Of a stretch of 48,349 nt of DNA, positions 12,538 to 23,846 are shown in pieces; positions within the stretch are counted from its first letter, which is position 1; each line of letters begins with the position of its first letter. The DNA comes from Lactifluus volemus (Eukaryota > Basidiomycota > Agaricomycetes > Russulales > Russulaceae), in assembly GCA_022376515.1 (NCBI GenBank), contig WTXI01000272.1:1-48349 (forward strand), given 5' to 3'. The position numbers and the translations under genes were made by a program. Below the pieces are notes generated by a model. It was not told where the DNA came from and did no database searches. It worked only from the letters and a program-made list of their open reading frames with translations.

Positions 12538-13630
12538 GGCAGCATGACCTCTGTCCTTACAATCACGCATTTCTGCCTCTTCCGTCACGTTCTACAGCTT
12601 CCTCATCTACTCTCGTCCACCATCCTCAGTATCTCAATAATGATCCCGGACCACCATTGCGTCATCAAGCCATACAGTTTGTTCCTCTCACGCCCTATGA
12701 CACCGCCAACGACTGTGAACGCCTTAGGCCTAAGTCTATGCTGTGCGGTCTCACGTCGTGTCTACAGTATTCCGTTTTGTACTTCTCCCCTTTTTGGAGA
12801 CCTCCGTCATCATATAGCTTGTGACTTTTTGTTACTTATTTTCGGCCGCAGTACTCGTACTCATGCCGTTTGTTAAAAATATGTTGGCGTCTGTCCATAA
12901 TATACCTCTGCTGTCCTCACTTTGGTCGTGTCTAGGTACAGCACGTTGCCAGGTGTATGTAAAGGCCCCAAGTTCGTGCAATGAGGGAGAATCACTGTAT
13001 CCCCCCTTTCCTTGTTTGAAAGCCTTTCGAAGATTTTGAATTTATATTGATGATCTGTCGTTCCCGTGGCGATGCTGCCCATGTACTACTAGCTGTTTCA
13101 CGTCTTGCGTTAGCTGTCAAACCCCGCCTACGCAATTCTTCTATTTCCCTTTCACCCCTCTCTTCCTTCCTTCGTCTTCCACCGAATTTATACGTCCTCC
13201 CAGAAGCACAACTTATCAACAGCGGGTCTTTAATCTACACTGCTTTCAGCTCTGTTTGAAGCCACAGAACTCGGAGACGCTGCCAAGTCGGCATGTTACG
13301 CCATCGCATACATCCAATGTTTCGGGTCTCCCTGTATTGGTATTCACACTATCTAAGTCAGTAAAACAGTTTTTGAAACATGAATGAACGAGTAGCCAGA
13401 AAAAAAATAATTGTTCACAGGGTCCAAAGATTCGATCCCCGCCAAAACGCGGTTATGAAAAGGAATAACGCGTACTGTACGTTCGAAAGGCCATTGAAAT
13501 GTACTGCGGGGAGCGGCAAAGCATCGCTGCTACTCCTTTCTTCTAAGTAACTCTCGTTTGGCTTGTCTGTAGTTGTTTCGCGCCTGACACGTGCTCTCTA
13601 CAGAATTCCCCTGAAGCACGTACAGCGGTC

Positions 13631-15449
13631 TCAAGCATGGGCCGGGGAAAGGGAAAGGTAGGTGTCTCCGCCGCTGACCCGGTTGGCGTCTATGCCCGCT
13701 GTTCGCTCGATGCACAGCACTCGTTGCTCGACATCGTTCTCTGAGAGGGATCTAGCAGCCAGGATCACTCGAGGTGCTCGCATGGGCGATGCCTCTACAC
13801 TAAAAATGCTTCGTTCTTCTCTGGCCGCTAACAATTCCGCTCGATCAAAAGACTGGGTCTAGGGGAAATCGGGAACATACCACGCGTGCGAATGAGAAGG
13901 CGTTGACTCATGATTCCAATGGTAGCAAAACCAAACGACGAACTACAAAGCCAGATGTCGCGGGGGCAGGTCAGGGCGCCAGTGATGGTTTTGAAAAGCA
14001 AAAAAAAAAAATTTACCCAGCTGTTTGGATGGCATCTGGAAGATGCCGAAACAAGATGATGTTCATCACATTCACAACTGTAGGAAAGAAATCAGCTAGA
14101 AATCACTGACACAGCAAAGGAACATGCCCGTAAGTGCGACAATATATGCCAAGCCATCATATATCAATCTTAGAGTCTGGTAAGACTTCCGACAACTGCC
14201 ACCGGCAGTGCCACTTACATTTTCAGAAGTTTTGACATGCTGCAAAGAGTCAGGGACGGCAGTACGTGGTTAAGCTAAAGGGATTTATCTTACGTTGACA
14301 TCCCTTGAATCTTCATCCTGAGAAGGTAGTATGCTGCGATCGAGAGGATGAGACAATCGTATAACATAGCCGCAAAGTACATGGACCAAGTAGCGATGGG
14401 GGAATCTGGACGAGAATTTGAAACAAGGCAACTAAAGGTTTCCGTGAGAAAGGTTAGATGGGGAGATCTGACTTGAAACCTTGGACTTACTCTCCGTAAG
14501 GCTGACCAGAAGACTAACCATGCAACATTAAATATCCCCCTCACTAATACAAGGTAGAAGAAAGTCGCACTTACGCCCGTCATCACTGCTGTATTGTGGA
14601 CGGAGCCAGTCACCAGTGAGTTGGTAGTACTTGCGACGGAAGCTTTGACTCACGACGCCGGTATGCCAAGGTAGATACCCACTCGTACTGTCCGCCAAGT
14701 CAGTTGTCAGTCCGAGATTCTGTAGATTAGGAACGATCACAACGTACCCCTACAACAACAAAATAAGCCATTATTACGGTCCGGCCTACCCAGACTTTGC
14801 GTAGCGAGATGCCATACGTCCTAGAGATCATTGTTAGACATTGGGTAGTGGTATGATAATCACTGAGCTCACCGAAGAGCTAGGATTGCCTGGGACACCA
14901 TTAGTTGGATGACTGGGAATAAACTTAATCCTGAGTGACCGGGCAGTTTGTGCTGACACCGGTGACCGACCTTTGAATACAGGGATGGTATAGAAGTAGT
15001 GACCACAGATGTTCGGTGTGAACTCGGGGTAGAAAAACCCCACATTGCTGAGCACTATCACGACCACACTTGAATACCTACAGAATCTGTGAGTAGATGT
15101 GCAAGGGATAATATCGAAGGGCATGCCGAATAAGAATGAACAGAGTCAGACTAGTAGGGCTAGTATTGAACGTGTTCCAGTCAACAAAAGTTTGTCATAC
15201 GCAAACCTGGTCATCACCCTTCTTACTTTTTTCTATGAGAAGACTTATACAACCGATATTCCAAAGGGAGGGTCAAGAGATAGCTGGCAGAATGTGAGTC
15301 ACGATGAGAGCTAGCGAGATAAAATGAACAACATACTCATAAGCTGCAATAGACATTGCGGCAACACGCAAGCAGGTAGCTGTTGTCATTGCACTTTGAG
15401 ATGGATGAATCCTGATGCCAGTGCCGGCAGCGAGCATGCTAGTATCCAT
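13631..15449 (-). CDS. DUF6533 seven-helix membrane protein, reverse copy D
   Basis: Reads right to left from ATG 15449-15447 (MDTSMLAAG). Exon 1 (15449-15337) ends GA-GTATGT and joins YLLTLPLEYRLYK; later exons give VLSNVGFFYPEF, IQLMVSQAILAL, RKVWVGRTVIMAYF, EWVSTLAYRR, MYFAAMLYDCLILSIAAYYL and GIMSQRLLIR. The last exon is a polar tail ending SLSPAHA, TGA 13633-13631. The mid-protein YEWVSTLAYRR corresponds to the family's EWFxxL region. Sequence is clearly diverged from copies A-C but nearly identical to copy E. Two introns use GC donors (GCATGC after exon 3 and GCATGT near the 3' end). Its 5' end is duplicated in the neighbouring inverted repeat. Confidence 0.78.
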
Positions 15450-15835
15450 GAGGGAAAGAACCTGTACTAGTCACGAAAGACGCAGGGTGAATATAAAGAG
15501 GGCGGGAAGGGCAAGCTTTGCAGTCTGATGATGACTGTGTAATAATACTAGTATCTAAGAATACTGCGTGACGGCCCGAGCCGCGGGTGGACTTGAGGAC
15601 GTGGGTCATGGCTTCACTTCTCTGCCAAGGAGGATGGGTAGCGAGAGGTTGCGGTCGACCGGCCGAAGGATCTGAAGTCGCGATTGCAACTCCGAGGTTA
15701 TACGGGCGCGCGAGACGAAAACGACGGAAAACGAGCAATAACGAGATGGAACGGGATCACGCGAGAATGGGGACTAGGTGGGCAATCGCTTAGATGCCCT
15801 TACGACTACTGTAGTAGTTTAGAAGTTTTTTTAAT
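15437..15835 (+). repeat. Large inverted repeat, left arm
   Basis: The arm contains the first 13 bases of the copy D coding region, its promoter side (a TTTATATT motif near 15,491-15,498, about 45 bp before the ATG) and ~330 bp further upstream. Its reverse complement stands at 16,134-16,515 with scattered mismatches; both arms keep, for example, CTCGGAGTTGCAATCGCGAC on one strand. Confidence 0.9.
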
Positions 15836-16133
15836 TTTAATCTGCATTTATATCCCACAACGTGTATCTATCACAAAGACGCGGTCCCCGGGGTACAGGA
15901 TTGGAACAGGCGGCGGAGGGAGGGGCGTGAAGGTTGACGAGAGAACTGAATGGATGGGTGACAGGTACGGGACGGTGGGGGGAGTTTAGAAGTAAGTTAC
16001 AAGGAGATCACCCTACGGTACACTGGCCAACCCGCGCACTTCTACGCCCACCCAATGAAGGTCTTGCCCGAGCCCGGGCCGATCGAGCGGCCGTCCAGTA
16101 ACTGTATAGTAGCCTAATACTTCTAAACTAATA
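15836..16133. other. Spacer between inverted repeat arms
   Basis: About 300 bp without a gene. It contains a GC-rich patch (GCCCGAGCCCGGGCCGATCG near 16,066) and a short doubled motif ACTTCTAAACTAAT at its right end. A piece near 15,880-15,925 (CGCGGTCCCCGG, GGAACAGGCGGC) has a weaker relative at 24,270-24,310. Confidence 0.6.
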
Positions 16134-16515
16134 CTTCTAAACTACTACAGGAGTCGTAAGGACATCTAAGCGATTGCCCACCTGGTCCTCATTATCGCGT
16201 AATCCCGTTCCATCTCGTTATCGCTCGTTTTCCGTCGTTTTCGTCTCGCGCGCCCGTATAGCCTCGGAGTTGCAATCGCGACTTCAGATCCTTCGGCCGG
16301 TCGACCGCAACCTCTCGCTACCCATTCTCCTTGGCAGAGAAGTGAAGCCATGACCCACGTCTTCAAATCCACGCGGCTCGGGCGTGTCACGCAGTATTCT
16401 TAGATGTCATTACAATGTCGTCATCAGACTGCAAAGCTTTCCCTTCCCACCCTCTTTATATTCTCCTTGCGTCTTTCGTTACTAGTAGAGGTTCTTTTCC
16501 TCATGGATACTAGCA
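16134..16515 (-). repeat. Large inverted repeat, right arm
   Basis: Reverse-complement copy of 15,437-15,835. Homology stops abruptly at ATGGATACTAGCA (16503-16515), where the sequence switches to the kinase-tail repeat of unit 3. Confidence 0.9.
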
Positions 16516-16643
16516 GCCTACCACTAGGACGCTGGGTGAAAAATGCTTTTAGAAGACGCTCGGATGCCTCAAATATCGAAGATTTAGGGCACCCGTGTCA
16601 ACTGGCATCAACGTCGTTTACCTATGTTTATGGGACCAGTTGA
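16503..16643 (+). other. Chimeric short ORF at the duplication breakpoint
   Basis: The start codon and first four codons (MDTS) of a D-type DUF6533 gene are fused in frame to the kinase tail (LPLGRWVKNAFRRRSDAS), followed by an unrelated short end, 46 residues in all. The duplicated D promoter lies just upstream, so transcription is possible. Whether a protein is made cannot be told. Confidence 0.45.
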
Positions 16644-18722
16644 GTATCCATCAAATGTAGGCCCCGTTACTATCACTGTAAGACTCTCCTACGCTGGATA
16701 ACATCCTTTTCAAGTTAGGCTCTGCACTTACTTTGGCTCTTCTGGACCAAAGCTTTTGTACCAGCGCAGGACTATGTCGTGACTTGTGGGATATGGACAG
16801 CGGGATAGGGCCTTACAGAACTATGGTACATAGCCTGGAAGGGAGATGCCACTGATACATCGCTTCGGTAGTACACGCAAAGGAAGATAACGTTGTGTCG
16901 GGAGTGTTGGGACATGTTGCTCTATGCTTACAGAGAGATGGAGGAACGTAGAATATAGAGGAAGACGAAGGGAAGTCGCAGCGGTGCGAGAAAACGTAGA
17001 TTATTGTCTCCCATTTTAGCCACCACCTCACAAGCCAAACACTCACTTGCACCACTTGATATCCCTTTAGACTTGCTTGTCGTGCTCGTCCAAGAGATTA
17101 CTTGGTCTTTATTGCTAAATGACCCGTTAGTCACTATGGCTGGGTCCAACAGCGTACCGCCCGAGTCCTAATTCGGAAACAGTCACGTGATGCAGTGTAG
17201 GGAACAGGAACAAACGATGCCACCACCACTCGCAAAACCCTTTCGTCTTATCTATGGACAACAACGTAATTTAGTCTACCCCTGGGATTTTGCGACATGC
17301 ACAACTTGACGTCGCACGGGTAATATATATAAGGTGTCAAAAAATGGTAGGTGTCTCTGGAGTTATCGAGTCCCCAACATACTTTCCGTTGCTCTGTCAG
17401 GTTGTTGGTATGTCGGAAACGAGGGATTGCCAGTAAATGGCCCAATTACGGATCACATGCAGCGCCCTGTTAGGTTTGTGTCACAATTTTATTCTTCAAC
17501 CCGTGCCAAAACTTGTGCGTATTTCACTTACCTGTGCTTTTACCCACACCTCAACATCTGCCAGACACGTACCATGATCTCGTCCGCCACTCGTCCGCCA
17601 CCCTGAACCTTGAACCTCGCCGGCTATCATTGCTCATTCCGGGCCTCTACGCCCTCGACATTGACCTGAACCCGTCCACTGCATCACTTTATCATAGATG
17701 AGATAAAGCGCCGCAGTAGTCGGATTCCGCTGAATATACAGTACTCCTAGCCTCTAGCTCTATACGGGTTATTGTCGATGTCAACAGGCGGGTATTACGA
17801 CTGTTCCGGCCCCTGAATGACGCTTTGAACCGGGTGTGTCGATATCTTGTCATGCTTCGTCCGCTCTTTCTGTTTGACAATCCGAGCCAACAAACCACCT
17901 GCACTCCCGTCACGGTGTTCCACACCTTGCCGGATTACTTGCCCTGGAACCTGACATTTCATCGATGGCGTGCGCCCAACTTCGCCACTCAAAATTCAGA
18001 AGCGACCGACTTGTCTTTATGGAATTCCTAAGCATACATTAGGTATACGAAAGTGCTGCAACTACTACCCATGTCACACTGTGTTATATAGCAAATGCAG
18101 CTGTGCCGAATTGATTCCCACTTACCGAGTCGCTTTTGTACTAAAAGTTGAAACTTGTGCCTCACCGATGATAGGCTATGTGGCAGAAATATGGCAACGA
18201 AGTTGCACTTTGTAGGGAATTTCTCCCTGATTCGTTTGATTGACCTTCCTGCAATCCTGCTGAGAAGATCTCGAGTGAGTACAAGGCCTGGGGATTCTTG
18301 ACATACGTATTTGGGCTGGGACCTGCGCTGCTCTTTGATGTAGTACCAGGAAGCTTATATATAGACAGGTCAGGAGGTTACAGAAACGCCAACAGAGCTA
18401 CGCTCAGCAGATTTGTGCGTTCCCTTGACTCAGCTGACCCCCCTTCTAGCTTCCCCAAGATAACTATTCCCGTGGGTCATCCTCCGCGCGCCCGGTCCCC
18501 GCAGAACACTACACTACTACCTCGAAACGGCTTCGTTTGTTCCAAGTTCTCCGGCCTCTAAGCTTGACCGGTTGAAGTGGCAATCCCGAAGCATCATCAG
18601 AAGGGGAGAAAAGAAACGGAATATATGACGCTTCGTGTGTCACGAGTGAGCTAGCTGTGCGTCAAGAACAGTAAATGTTTGATGCAATGAACCGAAGCAT
18701 ACCTCGAGGACGGTCCGCGCAC

Positions 18723-18898
18723 ATGATTGATAGGATTTTGTTTTTAAATCCGCATTTCTATAGCGCAGAGTGCCTACAACTGACAAAAGACGCGCTCGAC
18801 TACATGCAATCAGGTGACTGTATCTAATCTGGTAACTGGGGTGGTGTGATGGTCTTTTACGGGGTGAGGTGTGGGTTGGGTGGGATGATTGATAGGAT
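18723..18898. repeat. Short insertion bounded by 14-bp direct repeats
   Basis: ATGATTGATAGGAT occurs at 18,723-18,736 and again at 18,885-18,898. Unit 2 has only one copy at the matching place (about 10,489). The 148 bp between, plus a further ~370 bp to the left (18,351-18,722), are absent from unit 2. No ends typical of a transposon were recognised. Confidence 0.5.
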
Positions 18899-19060
18899 CA
18901 TGGCATACTACCCTCTTCTGGCTAACTTCCCACGGTGCTATCACGATGTTTCACCCACGATTCTCGCCACTGGGTAGTAAGTGAATGGCCGACTTAAATT
19001 GATTGAACCTTGGCCAGCCTCGAACTTCAGAGAACAACGCGTGCCTGTGTCCTGCAGTAC

Positions 19061-19066
19061 TTATAA
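19061..19066 (+). promoter_or_regulatory. TATA-like box of copy C
   Basis: TTATAA in GTACTTATAAGTCCCTAACA, 86-91 bp before ATG 19152, in the same setting as copy B. Confidence 0.4.
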
Positions 19067-19151
19067 GTCCCTAACATGATCATCAAGCTGTCCTTCCCGT
19101 AAATCCTCAGCCACTCGCCCTCCGTCTCCCTTTAGAGGTCCTTTTTTCAGC

Positions 19152-20931
19152 ATGGGCCCGGATGTGCTTGTTATCGCTACCCCCATCTCTCCAAGTCAAA
19201 GCTCAATCAATGTAGCTACCTACGTGCGTATCGTGGCGATGTCTATTGCCGGTTATGAGTATGTTGCAATTTGTGACTATTTGCATCTCCGTGCATGTCT
19301 AACCCGTATTCGGCCAGCTATCTCATTACCCTCCCATTTGAATATCAGTTATACAAGCTTACTCGGCGAATCAGGTAAGAATGATGATGCGTGTTTGCGA
19401 GACAAGCTACTGACTAGAACGCACCATTTGATAGCTCTGGACTGATACTGTTCATCCTTATTCGGTATGTCTCTAGATAGTTGTCGCCTTTGGACACCTT
19501 CTCACAGGCTCTGTAGATATTTAAGCATAGTCTTGGTAGTCACCAGTAATGTGGGGTTTTTCTACCCGCATTTCACCCCACAGAGCTGTGCCAACTACTT
19601 ATATGTCAATCCCGTATTAAGAGGTCAGTGTCACCACTCGCCGCTCGGCCATCTAGAGTTGAACTTCCCTCCAGAAACTCAGATGATGGTGTCACAGGCA
19701 ATCTTGGGTATCATGTAAGATTTGGTTATCCTGTGCGTCTCTACTGCGAGTCTGATAACGAATCACAGGACGTACGGCATTGCTCTGCGTAATGTCTGGG
19801 TAGGCCGGACCATTTCGTTGGCATATCTTGCTACTGTTGTGGTCTGTCGTAATCGTTCCTGTTCTACAGATTCTCATGCTGATAAACGAGGACAGATCCA
19901 ATGGGCCTGTTACTTACTCTACCGGTATCGTGAGTTTGACAGCCTCCGCCATGGACATCATTGACTCACTGACACTGTATGATGCAGCCGAAATGATAAG
20001 CGTAAGTGAAATCGTTTAATTGTTTTGTAAAAGGGAATACTGATGGTTGCATGGTTAGACTTCTGCCAGTGGTCAGGGAAAGTAAGTTTACATTTAGTTC
20101 CCCCCATGTAGCCTTGAAGGCCTCACGAAATGTTTTAGTTGCCTCATTGAGAATTCTCATCCAAAATCTTTCATCTCCGCTGGGTCTATGTACTTGGTAG
20201 CTATGATGTATGATTGTCTGGTACTGTTGATCGCAACACACTACCTTCTCAAGATGAAGATTGCTGGGATGTCGACGTAAGCAAAGTTCCTTTAACTCGA
20301 GCACACGACGTCGGTTCTGACTCTTTGCAGCACCTCAAAGCTTTGGAAGATGTAGGTGGTCCTCTAAGTGGCAGTTCTCGGAAATCTTACCCGACCTCAG
20401 ATTGATATATGATGGTCTGGCATATATTGTCGCGCTTACAGGCAAGTTCTTGTCTAAGCCAGCGATTCCTAGCTGACCACTTCCTACAGCCCTGAATGCG
20501 GTGAACCTCGTCTTGTACCGACGTTCCTCAAGCACCATCCAATCAGCTGGGTAATTGTTTCTGTTTACTTCCAAAACCATCAATGAGAGGGCCGACCTTG
20601 CCGTTTGTAGTGCACCGCTTGGTTATGTAGCCACCTGGATCATGACTCAACGCTTTCTCATTCATCCGCGCGGTACGTGCCCGGCTTGCTCTAGACTTGG
20701 TCTATTGATCCACTGGGGTACCGGTGATTAGAGGCTACAGCGGATCATACCCATCTCGTTGTAGCGACGCCACCAACACTACGTGTGAACCCGCCTGCCA
20801 CGGCTTCCACAGAAAGGATAATGGTAGAGCATGGGGCTGATGATACTTCCACACCGGAGTTAGGAAAAGGATTTATCAACACGCAGATTGACATCGAACA
20901 ATCAGTAACCGTGGAAATTCACCCGTTGTAA
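19152..20931 (+). CDS. DUF6533 seven-helix membrane protein, forward copy C (best-resolved)
   Basis: Fifteen exons: 19152-19258, 19318-19374, 19435-19464, 19508-19623, 19675-19714, 19769-19841, 19896-19929, 19988-20001, 20059-20081, 20139-20276, 20331-20351, 20401-20441, 20490-20550, 20611-20672, 20732-20931. They sum to 1,017 nt (338 residues) with every phase matching and no stop. N-terminal DUF6533 signature is GYD-YLITLPFEYQLYK. Hydrophobic blocks follow around SIVLVVTSNVGFFY, MVSQAILGI, ISLAYLATVV, MYLVAMMYDCLVLLIA, LIYDGLAYIVALT and LGYVATWIM, consistent with seven helices. The final exon is a charged tail rich in Glu and Thr ending EIHPL. The intron after 20441 starts GCAAGT. Converges with copy E. 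Function unknown; a receptor-like role is inference. Confidence 0.88.
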
Positions 20932-22044
20932 GGCAGCATGACCTCTGTCCTTACAATCACGCATTTCTGCCTCCTCCGTTCTACATCTTCCTCATATACT
21001 CTCGCCCGCCATCCTCAGTATCTCAAAAACGATCCGGGGCTACCATTGCGTCACCAAGCCATACTTCTCACGCCCTATGACACCGCCAAGTTGGCCACGA
21101 CTGGGAACGCCTCAGGCCTAAGTCTATGCTGTGTGGGTCTCACGTCGTGTCTACAGTATTCCGTTTTGTACTTCTCCCCTGTTTGGAGACCTCCGTCATC
21201 TTATCGCTTGTTACTTTTTGTTACTTATATTTTCGTCCGCAGTACTCGTACTCATGCCGTTTCTTAAAATATGTTTGCGTCTGTCCATAATATACCTCTG
21301 CTGTCCTCACTTTGGTCGTGTCCAGGTACAGTACGTTGCCAGGTGTATGTAAAGGCCCCAGGTTCGTGCAATGAGGGAGACGTAAAGCGTCACTGTATCC
21401 CCCCTTTCCTTGTTTGAAAGCCTTTCGATGATTTTGAATTTATATTGATGATCTGTCATTCTCGTGGCGATGCTGCCCTTGTACTACTGGCTGTTTCACG
21501 TCTTGCGTTAGCTGTCAAACCCCGCCTACGCCATTCTTCTATTTCCCTTTCACCCGTCTCTTCCTTCCTTCGTCTTCCACCGAATTTATACATCCTCCTA
21601 GAAGCACAACTTGTCAACAGCGGGTCTTTAATCTACACTTCTCTGAGCTCTGTTTGAGGCCACAGAACTCGCAGACGCTGCCAAGTCGGCATGTTTCACC
21701 GTCGCCTACATGCAATGTTTCGGGTCTCCCCACATTGGTAGGCATTACTATTCACATCCTATCCAAGTCAGTCAAACAGGTTTTGAAACATGAATGAACG
21801 AGTAGCCAGAAAAAAAAAATTTGTTCACAGGGCCAAAGGTTCAATCCCTGCCAAACGCGGTCCGGTTATGAAAAGGAATGACGTGTACTGTACGTTCGAA
21901 AGGAAGTTGAAATGTACTGTGGGGATCGGCAAAGCATCGCTGCTACTCCCTTCTTCTAAGGAAACCGTCTTCTGGCTTGTCCATAGTTGTTTCGCGCCTG
22001 CCACGTGCTCTCTACAGAATTCCCCTGAAGCACGTACAGCGGTC

Positions 22045-23846
22045 TCAAGCAGAGGTCGGGGAAAGCGTAAAGTAGAAGGTGTCTCCACCGCTGACAGGGC
22101 TGGTGTCTATGCGTGCTGTTCGCTCGATGCACAGCACTCGTTGCTCGACATCGCTCTCTGAGAAGGATGTAGCAGCCGGGATCACTCGTGGTGCACGCAC
22201 GGGCAGTGCCACTACACTAGAAGTGCTTCGTTCTTCTCTGGCCGCTAACGATTCCGCTCGATCAAAAGACTGGATCTAGGGAAAGTCGGGAACATACCAC
22301 GCGGGCGAATGAGAAGGCGTTGACTCATGATTCCAATGGTAGCAAAACCAAATGACGAACTACAAAGCCAGAGGTCGCGGTGGCAGGTCAGGGCGCTAGT
22401 GATGGTTTTGAAGAGCAAAAAAAAAAACCTACCCTGCCGTTTGGATAGCATCTGGGACCTGCCGAAACAAGATGATGTTCATCACATTCACAGCTGTAAG
22501 AAAGAAATCAGCTAGAAATCACTGACATAGCAGAGGGACATGCCCGTAAGTGCGACAATATATGCCAAGCCGTCATATATCAATCTTCGAGTCTGGTAAG
22601 ACAACTGCCACCGGCAGTGCTACTCGGAGGGCCACTTACATTTTCACAAGTTTTGACATGCCGCAAAGAGTCAGGGCAGGCAGTACGTGGTTAAGTTAAA
22701 GGGATGTCTCACGTTGACATCCCTTGAATCTTCATCCTGAGAAGGTAGTATGCCGCGATCGACAGGATGAGACAATCGTATAGCATAGCCGCAAAGTACA
22801 TGGACCAAGTAGCGATGGGGGAATCTGGACGAGAATTTGAAACAAGGCAACTAAAGGTTTCCGTGAGAAAGGTTAGATGGGGATGAAACCTCGGACTTAC
22901 TCTCCGTCAGGCCGACCAGAAGGCTAACCATGCAACTTTAGATATCCCCCTTACTAATACAAGGTCGAAGAAAGTCGCACTTACGCTTGCCATCACCGCT
23001 GTTGTGGAGCCAGTCACCAGTGAGTTGGTAATATTTGCGACGGAAGCTTTGACTCACGACGCCGGTATGCCAAGGTAGATACCCACTCGTACTGTCCTCC
23101 AAGTCAGTTGTCAGTCCGAGAATCTGTAAATTAGGAACGATCACAACGGACCCCTATAATAACAAGATAAGCCATTATTACGGTCCGGCCTACCCAGACT
23201 TTGCGTAGCGAGATGCCATACGTCCTAGAGCTCATTGTTAGACATTGGGTAGTGGTATGATAATCACTGAGCTCACCGAATAGCTAAGATTGCCTGGGAC
23301 ACCATTAGTTGAATGACTGGGAATAAGCTTAATCCTGAGTGACCGGGCAGTTTATGCTGACACCGACCTTTGAATACAGGGATGGTATAGAAGTAGTGGC
23401 CACAGGCTTTTGGTGTGAACTCGGGGTCCAAAAACCCCACATTGCTGAGCACTATCACGACCACACTTGAATACCTACAGAATCTGTGAGTAGATGTGCA
23501 AGGGATAATATCGAAGGGCATGCCGAATAAGAATGAACAGAGTCAGACTAGTAGGGCTAGTATTGAACGTGTTCCAGTCAACAAAAGTTTGTCGTACGCA
23601 AACCTGGCCATCACCCTTCTTACTTGTTTCTATGAGAAGACTTGTACAACCGATATTCTAAAGGGAGGGTCAAGAGATAGCTGGCCGAATGTGAGTCACG
23701 ACGAGAGCTAGCTCGATAAAATGAGCAACATACTCATAAGCTGCGATAGACATTGCGGCAACACGCAAGCAGGTAGCTGTTGTCATTGCGCTTTGAGACG
23801 GATAGATCCTGACGCCAGTGCCGGTAGCGAGCATGCTTGTATCCAT
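22045..23846 (-). CDS. DUF6533 seven-helix membrane protein, reverse copy E
   Basis: Nearly identical twin of copy D within unit 3. ATG at 23846-23844 (MDTSMLATG), exon 1 to 23734, TGA at 22047-22045 (tail ending TLSPTSA). Key blocks match D: VLSNVGFLDPEF (Leu-Asp for Phe-Tyr), LMVSQAILAI, KVWVGRTVIMAYL, YDCLILSIAAYYLLR, MSQRLLIR. The 14-nt micro-exon reads CGGTGATGGCAAGC. The GC donors of D are kept. Upstream, CCCTCTTTATATTC lies close to the start, as in D. Convergent with copy C, about 1.1 kb apart. Confidence 0.78.

Larger units (their letters stand above)
8224..15560 (+). repeat. Segmental duplication, unit 2
   Basis: Second copy of the ~8 kb unit. The 10,500-15,560 part matches 18,890-23,945 at a nearly constant offset of about 8,400 bp (for example ATG 10,752 and 19,152), and includes both the forward and the reverse DUF6533 genes. 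The spacers 8,775-10,751 and 12,538-13,630 contain only short ORFs that are interrupted differently in each copy; I recognise no gene in them. Confidence 0.85.

Noticed and set aside
19722..19964. Read-through of DUF6533 exon 6 as one long ORF
   Set aside because: Four of five copies hit a stop there. A GT...GGACAG intron in all copies restores the WxxxLxYRxRE block and the phase.
21825..21860. tRNA-like T-arm GGTTCAATCCC (and a weaker relative near 13,430)
   Set aside because: No acceptor stem, anticodon arm or D-arm could be built around it.
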